Positions 25,288-33,538 of a stretch of 40,412 nt of DNA are shown here, piece after piece. Source of the stretch: Bacteroidetes bacterium UBA7662 (lineage in GTDB: Bacteria > Bacteroidota > Bacteroidia > UBA7662); assembly GCA_002483345.1 (NCBI GenBank), contig DLHS01000011.1, positions 1-40,412 on the forward strand. Reading direction: 5' to 3'. The translations under genes and the position numbers were made by a program. Within the stretch, counting starts at the first letter, position 1; each line of letters begins with the position of its first letter. The notes beneath the pieces were generated by a model that was not told the DNA's origin, ran no database searches, and saw nothing but the letters and a program-made list of their open reading frames with translations.

Positions 25288-27204
25288 TTATTCCATCAAT
25301 TCCAGCCAGCGCAATTCGCGCTCATCCAGTTTCGCCTTCAGATCGGCTATTTCCGCACCCCAATGGGCAAAATCGGCATGGGTGCCATGACCTGCTGCCA
25401 GCTTATTCTCTAAAACCTCAATCTGATGTTGTAATGAAGGTATTTCCTGATTGAGTTGGTCCAGTTCCCGTTTTTCGTTGAAGGACAACTTACGACTACT
25501 TTTGATCGCTTCCTGAGTAGGCATAAAGCTTGCAGGGGCTTTCTCAGCAACCATTTCTTTCACGGGAGGGGTAGCCATATTTACCGGTGCGACAGCCTTC
25601 AGATTGGCCCGTTCCTGTTTCAGCGACTCCCTGTAATCGGTATAATTTCCAGGGAAATCCTTGAGTTTACCGGCTCCCTCAAAAATGAAGAGGTGATCCA
25701 CCAGCCGGTCCATGAAATAGCGGTCGTGGCTTACCAGCACCAGACAGCCATTGAAATTCTCCAGAAACTCTTCCAGTATGTTCAAAGTAGCCAGGTCCAG
25801 GTCGTTGGTGGGCTCATCCAGTATGAGGAAATTAGGGTTTTTCATCAGCACCAGCAAAAGCTGCAGGCGACGTTTTTCACCACCGCTGAGTTTGCCTACG
25901 AGATCATGTTGCTGTTTGGGAGGAAATAAAAACCGCTGCAAAAACTGAGAAGCACTTACTTCTTTGCCATCGCTGAGTTTGATATACTCCGCCTGTTCTT
26001 TTACCAATTCTATAACCAACTGATCTGGCTTGAACTGTAATTCAGCCTGGGTATAATACCCCATCACAGTATTATCGCCCTTATCGATGCTACCCCCGTC
26101 GGGACGAAGCCGCCCTGTAAGCATATTCAGGAAACTGCTTTTGCCGACCCCGTTTTTGCCTACTACCCCTATCCGGTCGGTACGGGTGAAAATGTAACTG
26201 AAATCGTCGAGAACGAGCTGATCACCGAATTTTTTGCGGAGATAAGCGAGCTCAAGCACTTTGCCACCGAGCCGGCGGCCTACCACTTCGAGCTGGAGCG
26301 CGTCTTTATCTACCTTGCTGCCTGCCTTTTCCTTGAGTTCGTAAAAAGACTCAATCCTGGCCTTCGATTTGGTACCCCTGGCCTTGGGCTGGCGGCGCAT
26401 CCATTCCAGCTCTTTCCGCATGAGGTTACGGGCCTTTTCAGCTTCCACGGTTTGTTGTGTTTCACGCACCGATTTGTTCTCCAGGAAATTGGCGTAGTTG
26501 CCGATGTGCCGGTACAGTTTGCCTCCTTCCAGCTCAAAAATTTCATTGCAGACATTCTCCAGGAAATAACGGTCGTGGGTAACCATCAGCACCGTGATGC
26601 GTTCTGTACTCAGGTACCTTTCCAGCCATTCGATCACCTCGATGTCGAGGTGGTTGGTGGGCTCATCGAGTAGCAGGACATGGGGACGGCTTACGAGCGC
26701 ACGGGCCAGCGCGACCCGTTTTTTCTGACCACCGGAAAGCTCCGTGATTTTCTGATCGAGTCGCGTAATGCCAAGCGTACCCAGTATTTGTTTCACCTGC
26801 TGCTCGTAATCCCAGAGGTGGAGGTTGTCGATTTCGTGAATGAGCTCATGGAGACGCTCCATTTCCGCATCACTGAGTTCGTTTTTTTCGCTGATCCAGG
26901 CGTATTCCCGTACCAGTTGTACAGCAGGGTCGGGACTCTGAAAGATGGCCGACCAGGCCGTATCATGTTCCATCAGCAAAGGCTCCTGCTCGAGGTAGGC
27001 TACTTTCAGCTGTTTGTTGAAGCTGTAATTGCCGCCATCAGCATGCTCTTCCCCAGCCAGTATGCGCAGTATGGTGCTTTTACCACAGCCGTTTACCCCA
27101 ACCAGGGCAACCTTCTGACCCTCATCCAGCCCGAAACTCAGTCCTTTAAAAAGTATACGTTCACCAAAGTTTTTTTCAAGCAATTCAACGGAGAGGGCGT
27201 TCAT
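25288..27204 (-). CDS. ABC-F family ATPase (Uup-like)
   Basis: 638 residues, soluble, with two ABC cassettes and no membrane segment. Cassette 1 has Walker A GVNGCGKST, signature LSGGQKKR and Walker B LLLDEPTNHLD. Cassette 2 has Walker A GKNGVGKSS, signature LSGGEKRR and LILDEPTNDLD. The linker (about 240-310) is charged and helical, and a C-terminal coiled coil (about 560-638) is rich in Glu, Lys and Leu. This matches Uup/EttA-type ABC-F proteins, which act on the ribosome or on branched DNA intermediates; the C-terminal coiled coil favours Uup. The start at 27204 fits the family N-terminus (LSVELLEKNFGERILF). The heptamer array of element C begins at the base next to this ATG. Confidence 0.92.
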   Translation of the reverse strand: MNALSVELLEKNFGERILFKGLSFGLDEGQKVALVGVNGCGKSTILRILAGEEHADGGNYSFNKQLKVAYLEQEPLLMEHDTAWSAIFQSPDPAVQLVREYAWISEKNELSDAEMERLHELIHEIDNLHLWDYEQQVKQILGTLGITRLDQKITELSGGQKKRVALARALVSRPHVLLLDEPTNHLDIEVIEWLERYLSTERITVLMVTHDRYFLENVCNEIFELEGGKLYRHIGNYANFLENKSVRETQQTVEAEKARNLMRKELEWMRRQPKARGTKSKARIESFYELKEKAGSKVDKDALQLEVVGRRLGGKVLELAYLRKKFGDQLVLDDFSYIFTRTDRIGVVGKNGVGKSSFLNMLTGRLRPDGGSIDKGDNTVMGYYTQAELQFKPDQLVIELVKEQAEYIKLSDGKEVSASQFLQRFLFPPKQQHDLVGKLSGGEKRRLQLLLVLMKNPNFLILDEPTNDLDLATLNILEEFLENFNGCLVLVSHDRYFMDRLVDHLFIFEGAGKLKDFPGNYTDYRESLKQERANLKAVAPVNMATPPVKEMVAEKAPASFMPTQEAIKSSRKLSFNEKRELDQLNQEIPSLQHQIEVLENKLAAGHGTHADFAHWGAEIADLKAKLDERELRWLELME

Positions 27205-27316
27205 GGAGTGTGGAGGGTGGAGAGTGGAGAGTGGAGAGTGGAGAGTGGAGAGGGGGCGGGAAAGTTAGGAAGGGACGTGAATCATCCCTCTTCAATCTCC
27301 ACTCCCCACTCTCCGA
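27205..27316. repeat. Composite heptamer-repeat element C: GGAGAGT array with inverted partner
   Basis: Seven consecutive 7-mers run from 27205 to 27253: GGAGTGT, GGAGGGT, four times GGAGAGT, then GGAGAGG. The inverted partner TCTCCAC, TCCCCAC, TCTCCGA lies at 27296-27316. The 42-bp centre has only a weak inverted repeat (GGGA/TCCC). The array directly abuts the ABC-F start codon, so that mRNA's last leader bases would be pyrimidine-rich with no ribosome-binding purines. The element sits between two divergent genes. Confidence 0.85.
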
Positions 27317-27630
27317 CGCAAAAGTACGACGGCTTTCAGGGGATTCAGCCGCGAAATCAAACGGAACCTGCTTTTAGTGGTAGCGAACGGAAAAAGGAGC
27401 ACTATCGCAATAAAACACTACCTTTGTCCATCTGACTGCCCCCGGCAGGCTGTCTTGAACAAAGAACAGGCCTCCGAAAGTTGATTGGCGGAACCAATTC
27501 CCACATTTTTTCTTTACGGCGCAGCAGAAAGGATCTCAGTTGATCCGGCTGCATCCCAGCTACCGTCACCGGTACGCAGTATATAAACAACCCCGCAATG
27601 GACTTGGGACCCTTGCGTAAAACATTTTTT
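27317..27630 (+). promoter_or_regulatory. Structured 5' leader of the DEAD-box helicase gene
   Basis: This non-coding stretch carries a perfect -7-like box TACCTTTG at 27419-27426, though no clear -33 element is seen. Three stem-loops follow in series: ATTGG/CCAAT (27484-27498, 5-nt loop, then a T-rich tract at about 27505-27515); a nested pair GCAGC/GCTGC enclosing GGATC/GATCC (27521-27552); and TACCG/CGGTA with a TCAC loop (27561-27574). The helicase start is at 27631. A leader of about 200 nt with this much structure is a candidate cis-regulatory RNA. No known riboswitch class is recognised. Confidence 0.5.
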
Positions 27631-28860
27631 ATGACGTTTGCGTCACTCAACATCATCGCGCCCATACTGGACGCCCTGAGCCGGGAAGGCTACGAAAACC
27701 CAACGCCTATCCAGGCACAAGCCATACCACCGGCCCTCGAAGGCCTCGACGTATTAGGCACCGCACAAACCGGAACCGGCAAAACAGCAGCCTTTTCCAT
27801 CCCCATTTTACAACAACTTTTTAACGCACGCCGCGAAGGTGAACATGACCGCCTGATCAAGGCACTTATCCTCACACCCACCCGGGAACTGGCCCTTCAG
27901 ATAGATGAAAGTCTGTCGGCTTACGGCAGAAATACGGGCCTCAAACATGCCGTTATTTTCGGAGGAGTATCACAACGCGCACAAACCGACTCGCTGAAAC
28001 GCGGCATCGACATACTGGTTGCTACCCCGGGTCGTTTACTCGACCTTATGGGACAAGGTTACGTCCACCTCAACCACGTAAAGTATTTCGTCCTCGACGA
28101 AGCCGACCGCATGCTCGACATGGGCTTCATCCACGACGTGCGTCGTATCATTACCAAGCTGCCTACGGAGCGTCAGACCATGTTTTTCTCGGCTACCATG
28201 CCCAACGAAATCGTCAAGCTGAGCGATGCCATCCTGCACAACCCTGTTCGGGTTTCTGTAGCGCCGGTATCATCCACTGCGGAGCGTGTAAAACAGGCCG
28301 TTTATTTTGTGGCCAAGGAAGATAAGCGTCGTTTGCTGCTTCATTTGCTGGAAGACGGCCCCGAAGAAATCAAAAGCGCGCTGGTGTTCACCCGTACCAA
28401 ACACGGTGCCGACCGAGTTGTAAAAGACTTGCTGCGAGCACAGGTAGACGCGGCTGCCATTCATGGCAACAAAACCCAGGGTGCCCGTCAGTCTGCTTTA
28501 AACAATTTCAAAAGCGGTAAAGTCCGCATCCTTGTGGCCACCGACATTGCCGCCCGTGGTATTGACATCGAAGATCTGCCGTTTGTAATTAATTACGAAT
28601 TGCCCAATATCTCAGAAACCTACGTTCACCGCATTGGCCGTACCGGTCGTGCCGGTAACAGTGGCATAGCTCTGTCGTTTTGTGAGGCGGAAGAGATAGA
28701 ATTCCTCGAAGACATTCAGAAGCTGACTAAGCAGGTTATTCCGGCGGTATTTGATCATCCGTATCCGCTGGATCTGATGTCGCTCGCCCCGGCTCCTGAA
28801 CAGAAAAAACGTTCGGGACCACCGACCCGCCGCCCCGGCCCCATGCGCCGCCGGAGGTAA
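27631..28860 (+). CDS. RhlE-type DEAD-box RNA helicase
   Basis: 409 residues from the ATG at 27631, where the family N-terminus (MTFASLNIIAPILDAL) begins; the frame is open from 27598. All helicase motifs are visible: the Q-motif region NPTPIQAQAIP, motif I AQTGTGKT, Ia PTRELALQ, Ib TPGRL, II DEAD, III SAT, IV LVFTRTK, V ATDIAARGID and VI HRIGRTGRAG. A short basic proline/arginine tail (SGPPTRRPGPMRRRR) would bind RNA. RhlE-like helicases remodel ribosomal precursors and mRNA, often at low temperature. The stop codon lies at the edge of repeat element D, which also supplies the terminator. Confidence 0.94.
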   Translation: MTFASLNIIAPILDALSREGYENPTPIQAQAIPPALEGLDVLGTAQTGTGKTAAFSIPILQQLFNARREGEHDRLIKALILTPTRELALQIDESLSAYGRNTGLKHAVIFGGVSQRAQTDSLKRGIDILVATPGRLLDLMGQGYVHLNHVKYFVLDEADRMLDMGFIHDVRRIITKLPTERQTMFFSATMPNEIVKLSDAILHNPVRVSVAPVSSTAERVKQAVYFVAKEDKRRLLLHLLEDGPEEIKSALVFTRTKHGADRVVKDLLRAQVDAAAIHGNKTQGARQSALNNFKSGKVRILVATDIAARGIDIEDLPFVINYELPNISETYVHRIGRTGRAGNSGIALSFCEAEEIEFLEDIQKLTKQVIPAVFDHPYPLDLMSLAPAPEQKKRSGPPTRRPGPMRRRR

Positions 28861-28977
28861 TTCCAGATTTCATATTCCAGATTCCAAATTGTTAGGCTGA
28901 TACCTGAAAGCAAAGCTTTCAGGTATCAGCCTTTTATTATACAACCTGGAATCTGGAATATGAAATCTGAAATTACC
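28858..28977. repeat. Composite heptamer-repeat element D with central hairpin
   Basis: The left arm is 7-mers TTCCAGA, TTTCATA, TTCCAGA, TTCCAAA (28861-28888). The right arm is TGGAATC, TGGAATA, TGAAATC, TGAAATT (28947-28974), the reverse complement in style. The outer inverted repeat covers about 33 bp per side with few mismatches and includes the helicase stop codon TAA (28858-28860). The hairpin in the centre (28894-28932) is itself made of two heptamer-like steps, TGATACC and TGAAAGC. Confidence 0.88.
28894..28932 (+). terminator. Perfect 18-bp hairpin, likely terminator of the DEAD-box gene
   Basis: AGGCTGATACCTGAAAGC (28894-28911), loop AAA, then its exact complement (28915-28932), followed by TTTATTAT. 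The strong stem followed by a T-rich run 34 bp after the helicase stop fits an intrinsic terminator. The same stem forms on the other strand. Confidence 0.7.
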
Positions 28978-29088
28978 TCGAAAGTTCCTGCAGAGCTAAG
29001 ACCTCATTTTTTGCAGCTTAATTTGAGATGCCCGCAGCAATCCGTAGATTCCTTATTTTCGGGTTATAAAACCTTCAAAGCTTTCAGC

Positions 29089-29799
29089 ATGGCTGATACC
29101 GTTCAAAACATTCTTCAGGAATTAGAAGCACTTGGCTCAGAATCGACCAAAAGAACATTGATGCGGCATGGTGCCCGGGAACCCTTCTTCGGCGTGCGCA
29201 TTGGAGATATGAAACCCATCGAGAAGCGGTTGAAGCGTAATTACGCTCTTTCGCTTGCATTGTACGAGACCGGCAACAGCGATGCCATGTATCTGGCCGG
29301 CCTCATTGCCGATGAAAAGTCAATGACAGTGGCAGACCTCCAGCACTGGGCTGAAAATGCAAGCTGGCAAATGATTTCCGAATATACGGTGGCCTGGGTG
29401 GCAGCAGAAAGTAATCATGGTTATAAACTGGGGATGAAGTGGATAGATGATTCCCGTGAAAAAATCGCTACCTCTGGTTGGGCCACCCTTTCCGGCCTGC
29501 TGGCTATGCATGGTGAAGCAGCCTTTGAAAAGGGAGATGTAGCTGCTTTACTGGACAGGATAGTTAAAACCCTGCACCAATCACCCGACAGGGTCAGATA
29601 TACCATGAATAATTTTGTAATTGCCGCAGGTACCTATGTGCCTGAGCTCAGGGCAAAAGCGATTGGGGTAGCCCATGGCTTGGGTAAGGTGGAAGTAAAC
29701 ATGGGTGGCACAGCCTGTCAGGTGCCTGAAGCTGCCGGTTATATTGAAAAAGCAGCAGCCCGCTGGAACGGCAAATACCGCAAGATGGTCAGGTGCTGA
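29089..29799 (+). CDS. AlkD-type DNA alkylation repair protein
   Basis: 236 residues from the ATG at 29089 (MADTVQNILQELEALGSE). An in-frame ATG at 28960 lies inside repeat element D, and the 43 extra residues have no family character, so that longer start is rejected. All-helical HEAT-like protein with the conserved opening STKRTLMRHGAREPFFGVRIGDMK (read in parts), central WAENASWQMISEY, and HQSPDRVRYTMNNFVIAAG near the end. AlkD-like glycosylases remove bulky or charged alkylated bases; some relatives have only structural roles. The C-terminal GGTACQVP...YIEK segment is typical of Bacteroidota members. Confidence 0.88.
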   Translation: MADTVQNILQELEALGSESTKRTLMRHGAREPFFGVRIGDMKPIEKRLKRNYALSLALYETGNSDAMYLAGLIADEKSMTVADLQHWAENASWQMISEYTVAWVAAESNHGYKLGMKWIDDSREKIATSGWATLSGLLAMHGEAAFEKGDVAALLDRIVKTLHQSPDRVRYTMNNFVIAAGTYVPELRAKAIGVAHGLGKVEVNMGGTACQVPEAAGYIEKAAARWNGKYRKMVRC

Positions 29800-29880
29800 G
29801 GTCAGCTTCCGGTAAAAATGTGAATACATAAGTTGGTTAGCCGTTGGAATGATTAATTTTCGTATTCCAACCCAATTCCT

Positions 29881-31650
29881 GTGAAATATATTCTCCTGTT
29901 GCTTGTGGGTCTGTTCGCAGGCACTGCTTCCGGAACAAGTCCGCTCAGCCAGCGCGACAGTCTGCTCCGGCTCATCCACCAGACACCGGCGGATAGTCAG
30001 TTGCTGGCCTATGCCTATTGGGGGCCCCGTTTGATTACTTTCGATCCGGCTTACCTGCCGGAACTCGCCGTTGAAATCAGGCAGGCAAAAAAGTCCCCTG
30101 CCTATGAAGGACTGGCCTTGCACCTCGAGGGATTGTTTATGCGCCACCAAGGCAGCATTGATTCAGCCATACTGCTGCACAAGGCCGGTTTGGCGCAATA
30201 TCAAAAGGAGAAGTTGCCCGAAGTTATGCTGGCAGCCGCCTACAACTATATTTCCATTGCTTACTACTTTATTGGGGCATATGAAACCCATCTGAGGTAT
30301 TCGGATACCGCTTTGTTTCATTTTAAGTCTGCCGGGGATGAAGGCATGCTGCAAGTGATTGAAAATAACAGGGCATCCACCCTCTTTCTCCTGAAAAAGT
30401 ACGAGGAGGCCAAACAAACCATGCTTGGCCTCTTAAAGAAGGTTGGAGCGGAAAACCCAGGGCTGATGAGCTCTGTTACCCAAAACCTGAGTATGACCTA
30501 TGATGCGCTGAATCAACACGATTCTGCCGCCTATTTTGCCGCCCGAACCGTCCTGTATGCGGAGCAGTCGGGCGAGCTGCGGACACGCTTAAGTGCCCGT
30601 CAGCACAGGTTACGCTTTTTGCTGACAGATTCAATCGAATTGCTTCCGGCCGAACTGGAAGCCGTTTATGCCCTTGCCGGGGAGTTGAAAAACCGGGTGA
30701 AAAAGGCGGAAATTGATTTGTTTGCCGCTGAATATTACCGCAAAACAGGAGAAATCACCCGCGCGAAATCGGCTGCTAAAAGTGCTGAAGCAGTAGGAGC
30801 CACCGGTGGGTTTTTCTATCTCCGACAAGGTGCCGTCCAACAATTGAGCGAGATTTATGCTGCTGAGGGCAAATACGACAGTGCCTTGTTTTATCATAAA
30901 AAATTTGCAGCCATGCAGGATTCAGTGCTGAATGCCGAGGTAACCCGGCAACTGCAGGAATTACAGGTGCTGCATAACCTCAGAGAAAAGGAACAACAAA
31001 TCACCATCCTCAGACAGGATAGTTTGCTTTCCAGACAACGTCTTTGGTTTTTCAGCATATTGGCGGTCGTTTTATTGCTCACGGCTGCTGTTACCTTGTG
31101 GTTGATGCGGCAGCGGCACAAAGCCCGCCAGCGACTGATAAACGACGAAAAACGTATTATGGCGCTGGAAATAGACGGACAACGACTGAAACAGCAAGTC
31201 ATGGAGGAGGCACTTGAACGGAAAACAAAACAACTGCTCAGTGAAGCCATGCACCTGAGCGAACGGAATGAACTGCTGATCGAATTGCTGGAAATGTCGG
31301 ATAAACTACCCCAGGACAGACCGGATGCCGCCTTAAAAACATTGCTTGACCTGCGGAAAAAGATAAGAGCCAATCTCGATACTGACCGGCAGTGGGAAGT
31401 GTTTTCAGCCTATTTCACAGATATCAACCAGCAGTTTTTTGACGCCATAGCAGCAACGGGTGTAAGCCTTACCGATAAAGAATTAAGACTACTCGCCTTA
31501 ATCAAGACCGGCCTCAGCCTGAAAGAATGCGCGTCCATATTGCACATTGCTCCGGCGTCTATTAAAACCAGCAGGTACAGACTCAAACAGAAATTAGGGC
31601 TGGAAGATGAGGTAAACCTCGATGACTTCGTCAGGAATCTTCCTAATTAA
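29881..31650 (+). CDS. Membrane-anchored TPR protein with C-terminal HTH (transcriptional regulator)
   Basis: 589 residues with a GTG start. A signal peptide or anchor (about 1-19) is followed by a periplasmic TPR-like helical region (about 25-375), one transmembrane helix (about 386-408), a cytoplasmic coiled coil (about 410-480) and a C-terminal LuxR/SpoIIE-like HTH (about 529-575: LTDKELRLLALIKTGLSLKE, then SILHIAPASIKTSRYRLKQKL). This layout is common in Bacteroidota: a one-component sensor that reads the periplasm by TPR contacts and binds DNA through the HTH while membrane-bound. No target is evident. It ends 15 bp from the convergent small secreted-protein gene. Confidence 0.88.
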   Translation: MKYILLLLVGLFAGTASGTSPLSQRDSLLRLIHQTPADSQLLAYAYWGPRLITFDPAYLPELAVEIRQAKKSPAYEGLALHLEGLFMRHQGSIDSAILLHKAGLAQYQKEKLPEVMLAAAYNYISIAYYFIGAYETHLRYSDTALFHFKSAGDEGMLQVIENNRASTLFLLKKYEEAKQTMLGLLKKVGAENPGLMSSVTQNLSMTYDALNQHDSAAYFAARTVLYAEQSGELRTRLSARQHRLRFLLTDSIELLPAELEAVYALAGELKNRVKKAEIDLFAAEYYRKTGEITRAKSAAKSAEAVGATGGFFYLRQGAVQQLSEIYAAEGKYDSALFYHKKFAAMQDSVLNAEVTRQLQELQVLHNLREKEQQITILRQDSLLSRQRLWFFSILAVVLLLTAAVTLWLMRQRHKARQRLINDEKRIMALEIDGQRLKQQVMEEALERKTKQLLSEAMHLSERNELLIELLEMSDKLPQDRPDAALKTLLDLRKKIRANLDTDRQWEVFSAYFTDINQQFFDAIAATGVSLTDKELRLLALIKTGLSLKECASILHIAPASIKTSRYRLKQKLGLEDEVNLDDFVRNLPN

Positions 31651-31665
31651 ATACAAACAGGGGAC

Positions 31666-32157
31666 TCAGTCCAGGGGATGAATTTTTCGCTCGGCAAGTT
31701 TCCAGCCATCCAGCGTTCTCTTGAAGCGTAAATGGCCTACATAACACATCCGGGTTGTATCTCCGAGACTGCGCGACTGAAAGGAAATCCGCATCTCCTG
31801 GTCCTGGGTTTTGATACCCGTGATTTCGACCCAGTACCGGACCTGATTAAAGAATAATTCTTCAGGCCAGTAAGCATATAAAAAACGCTGGGTAGTATCA
31901 GGACGGGGGTAATGCAACAATTCAAACTGACGATCCAGTTTGATGTAAATGCCCTGCTTCCCTGTTTCAGTTTTGAAGGAAAGTACCTTGGCCCAGTCAT
32001 CCCGGTTAATCGCTTCTTCCAGTATCGGATACGGCAGACTTACCTGAGCCATGGCCACAGGTGTACTGGAGCTGGTCAGGAGCCAAACGGAGATCAGCAA
32101 CAACCCCAAACTCACTGAGTTTGGGTAAACGGGCCGGTTTCGGATGCGTAATCTCAT
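31666..32157 (-). CDS. Small secreted protein of unknown function
   Basis: 163 residues. A clear signal peptide (hydrophobic LGLLLISVWLLTSSS, cleavage near AMAQ, about residue 38) is preceded by an unusually long basic N-terminus (RLRIRNRP). The mature part of about 125 residues has no motif I recognise. The alternating strands and a final LDGWKLAERKIHPLD resemble the last strands of NTF2/SnoaL-like folds, which is only an impression. It has only one Cys. It is upstream of nothing on its strand and convergent with the TPR/HTH gene. Confidence 0.75.
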   Translation of the reverse strand: MRLRIRNRPVYPNSVSLGLLLISVWLLTSSSTPVAMAQVSLPYPILEEAINRDDWAKVLSFKTETGKQGIYIKLDRQFELLHYPRPDTTQRFLYAYWPEELFFNQVRYWVEITGIKTQDQEMRISFQSRSLGDTTRMCYVGHLRFKRTLDGWKLAERKIHPLD

Positions 32158-32190
32158 AGTTTACAATGCAATATGCATACTTTGTATGAA

Positions 32191-32868
32191 TTATACAGCA
32201 TTTGGCGTATGAATCAGAACGGCATCAAATCGGTACCACGCAAAGGGCAGATGGGCAGGTTCATCCAGACAATAGGTTGTTAACCCTGCTTTTGAGGCAA
32301 GTCTGTCCAATTGCCTCCTGTGCCAAAAACGGCCCATATCTTCTGTACCCTTTATTTTATGCCATAACCAACGGAGTCTGGCCCGGGGAGATTTGTAGTA
32401 GGACCACCAGAAACGGGCATCCGGAATATCCCCCAGCAGTATTTTGCCTCCTGGTTTGAGACTGGATTTTAAGGCTGACAGCACCGCGCTGGCAGCTGTA
32501 TCGGTGGTGAAATACTGAAAGGAGAAGTAAAGATTGATTTTGTCGAACAGGAGACCGGCCGGGAGCTGATCGGCGGGCGATTGCTGCCAATGGTGCTGTG
32601 GATACCGTTCCCGGGCTCTTGTGATCTGTCCTGCTGAAATATCTATCCCCCAGGCCTTCGAAACCCGGGAAGCCAGTAGCACCGTCAGGTCGCCATTGCC
32701 GCAGCAAACATCGAGTAAGGTGTCATCTGACTGCAAATCAAGTAGTTGGCAGATGTGTTCCGCGATAACTCCCAAATCAGGTTGTTCGCCTTCCCGGGTG
32801 GTGCGGCCAACCTGTTGCTGTCTTTCCTTTGAAGCTGCCTGTTTGTCCCAGAATTGTTGCCACTGCAT
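32191..32868 (-). CDS. Class I SAM-dependent methyltransferase
   Basis: 225 residues. It has the Rossmann-type SAM-binding motif I LLDVCCGNGDLT (about 53-64), the acidic end of strand 2 in AWGIDIS (about 73-79), motif post-II PADQLP, INLYFSFQYF at strand 4 and LKPGGKILLGDIP at strand 5. It is of the Methyltransf_11/25 type. The N-terminal MQWQQFWDKQA stretch is a typical cap for small-molecule or lipid methyltransferases. The substrate is unknown. It follows ndk on the same strand, but a terminator lies between, so it may have its own promoter in 32869-32907. Confidence 0.9.
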   Translation of the reverse strand: MQWQQFWDKQAASKERQQQVGRTTREGEQPDLGVIAEHICQLLDLQSDDTLLDVCCGNGDLTVLLASRVSKAWGIDISAGQITRARERYPQHHWQQSPADQLPAGLLFDKINLYFSFQYFTTDTAASAVLSALKSSLKPGGKILLGDIPDARFWWSYYKSPRARLRWLWHKIKGTEDMGRFWHRRQLDRLASKAGLTTYCLDEPAHLPFAWYRFDAVLIHTPNAV

Positions 32869-32907
32869 GCCCGAAATTACACTTTATAGGTTGAAATATA
32901 CAGGCAC

Positions 32908-32942
32908 AAAAAATCCCGCCGATGTATTATCACCGGCAGGAT
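32908..32942 (-). terminator. Intrinsic terminator of ndk
   Basis: On the minus strand: ATCCTGCCG (32942-32934), a 12-nt loop, then CGGCGGGAT (32921-32913), with one G-U pair, followed by a run of T (complement of 32908-32912). It lies about 20 bp after the ndk stop. Confidence 0.85.
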
Positions 32943-32961
32943 ATATGGAACGAAGAGGGGC

Positions 32962-33381
32962 TTAGAATCGCTCGAGTCCGGAGAAGAAAAATGCAGCTTC
33001 AATAGCGGCATTCTCATCAGAATCTGACCCGTGAACAGCATTTTCACCTACGTTTTTCGCATATTTTTTACGAATCGTACCTTCAGCAGCCTGTTCCGGG
33101 TTAGTAGCACCAATGAGGGTACGGAAATCGGCAACAGCATTGTCTTTTTCAAGCACGGCAGCCACTATAGGACCGGAGCTCATAAAGTCAACCAGCTCAC
33201 CGTAAAAACCCCGCTCGCGGTGTACAGCATAAAACGCCCCCGCCTGGGTGTTTGAAAGTTGTAAATATTTCATTGCAACGATGCGAAAACCTGCATTGTT
33301 AATCATGGCAAGTATGTTGCCGATGTTCCCGGCCTTTACGGCATCGGGTTTAATCATGGTAAAAGTGAGATTGCCTGACAT
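32962..33381 (-). CDS. ndk: Nucleoside-diphosphate kinase
   Basis: 139 residues from the ATG at 33381 (MSGNLTFTMIKPDAV). The open frame extends to 33492, but the extra N-terminus runs into the upstream terminator hairpin and is not family-like. Ndk transfers the gamma phosphate between nucleoside triphosphates and diphosphates through a phospho-histidine. The active-site His is H117 in NAVHGSDSDENA, K11 and the ATP-site residues in TMIKPDAV are present, and FYGELVDFMSSGP matches the family. It is flanked by terminators on both sides, so it is transcribed alone. Confidence 0.96.
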   Translation of the reverse strand: MSGNLTFTMIKPDAVKAGNIGNILAMINNAGFRIVAMKYLQLSNTQAGAFYAVHRERGFYGELVDFMSSGPIVAAVLEKDNAVADFRTLIGATNPEQAAEGTIRKKYAKNVGENAVHGSDSDENAAIEAAFFFSGLERF

Positions 33382-33470
33382 ATGTCTAACTAAAAATTTT
33401 CGCAAAGTTATGCCTTTTTGAACATCAAAAGACCTGAAGTTCAAAGATTCATGGTTTTTAAACATGACAT

Positions 33471-33506
33471 AAAAAATCCCGCGTACTTGCATACGCGGGA
33501 TTTTTT
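33471..33506 (-). terminator. Intrinsic terminator with 15-bp perfect stem
   Basis: AAAAAATCCCGCGTA (33471-33485), a 6-nt loop, then the exact complement TACGCGGGATTTTTT (33492-33506). The A/T flanks make it symmetrical and potentially active in both directions. In context it ends transcription of the T9SS cargo gene (stop at 33539) before ndk. Confidence 0.88.
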
Positions 33507-33538
33507 GTACGTGTTAAATAAATACGCTTGAATCCGGT

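Noticed and set aside
28960..29088. Longer AlkD start at 28960
   Set aside because: The start codon lies in the repeat element and the extra 43 residues lack family similarity; the ATG at 29089 fits.
33382..33492. N-terminal extension of Ndk
   Set aside because: It would begin inside the terminator hairpin; MSGNLTFTMIKPDAV is the normal Ndk N-terminus.
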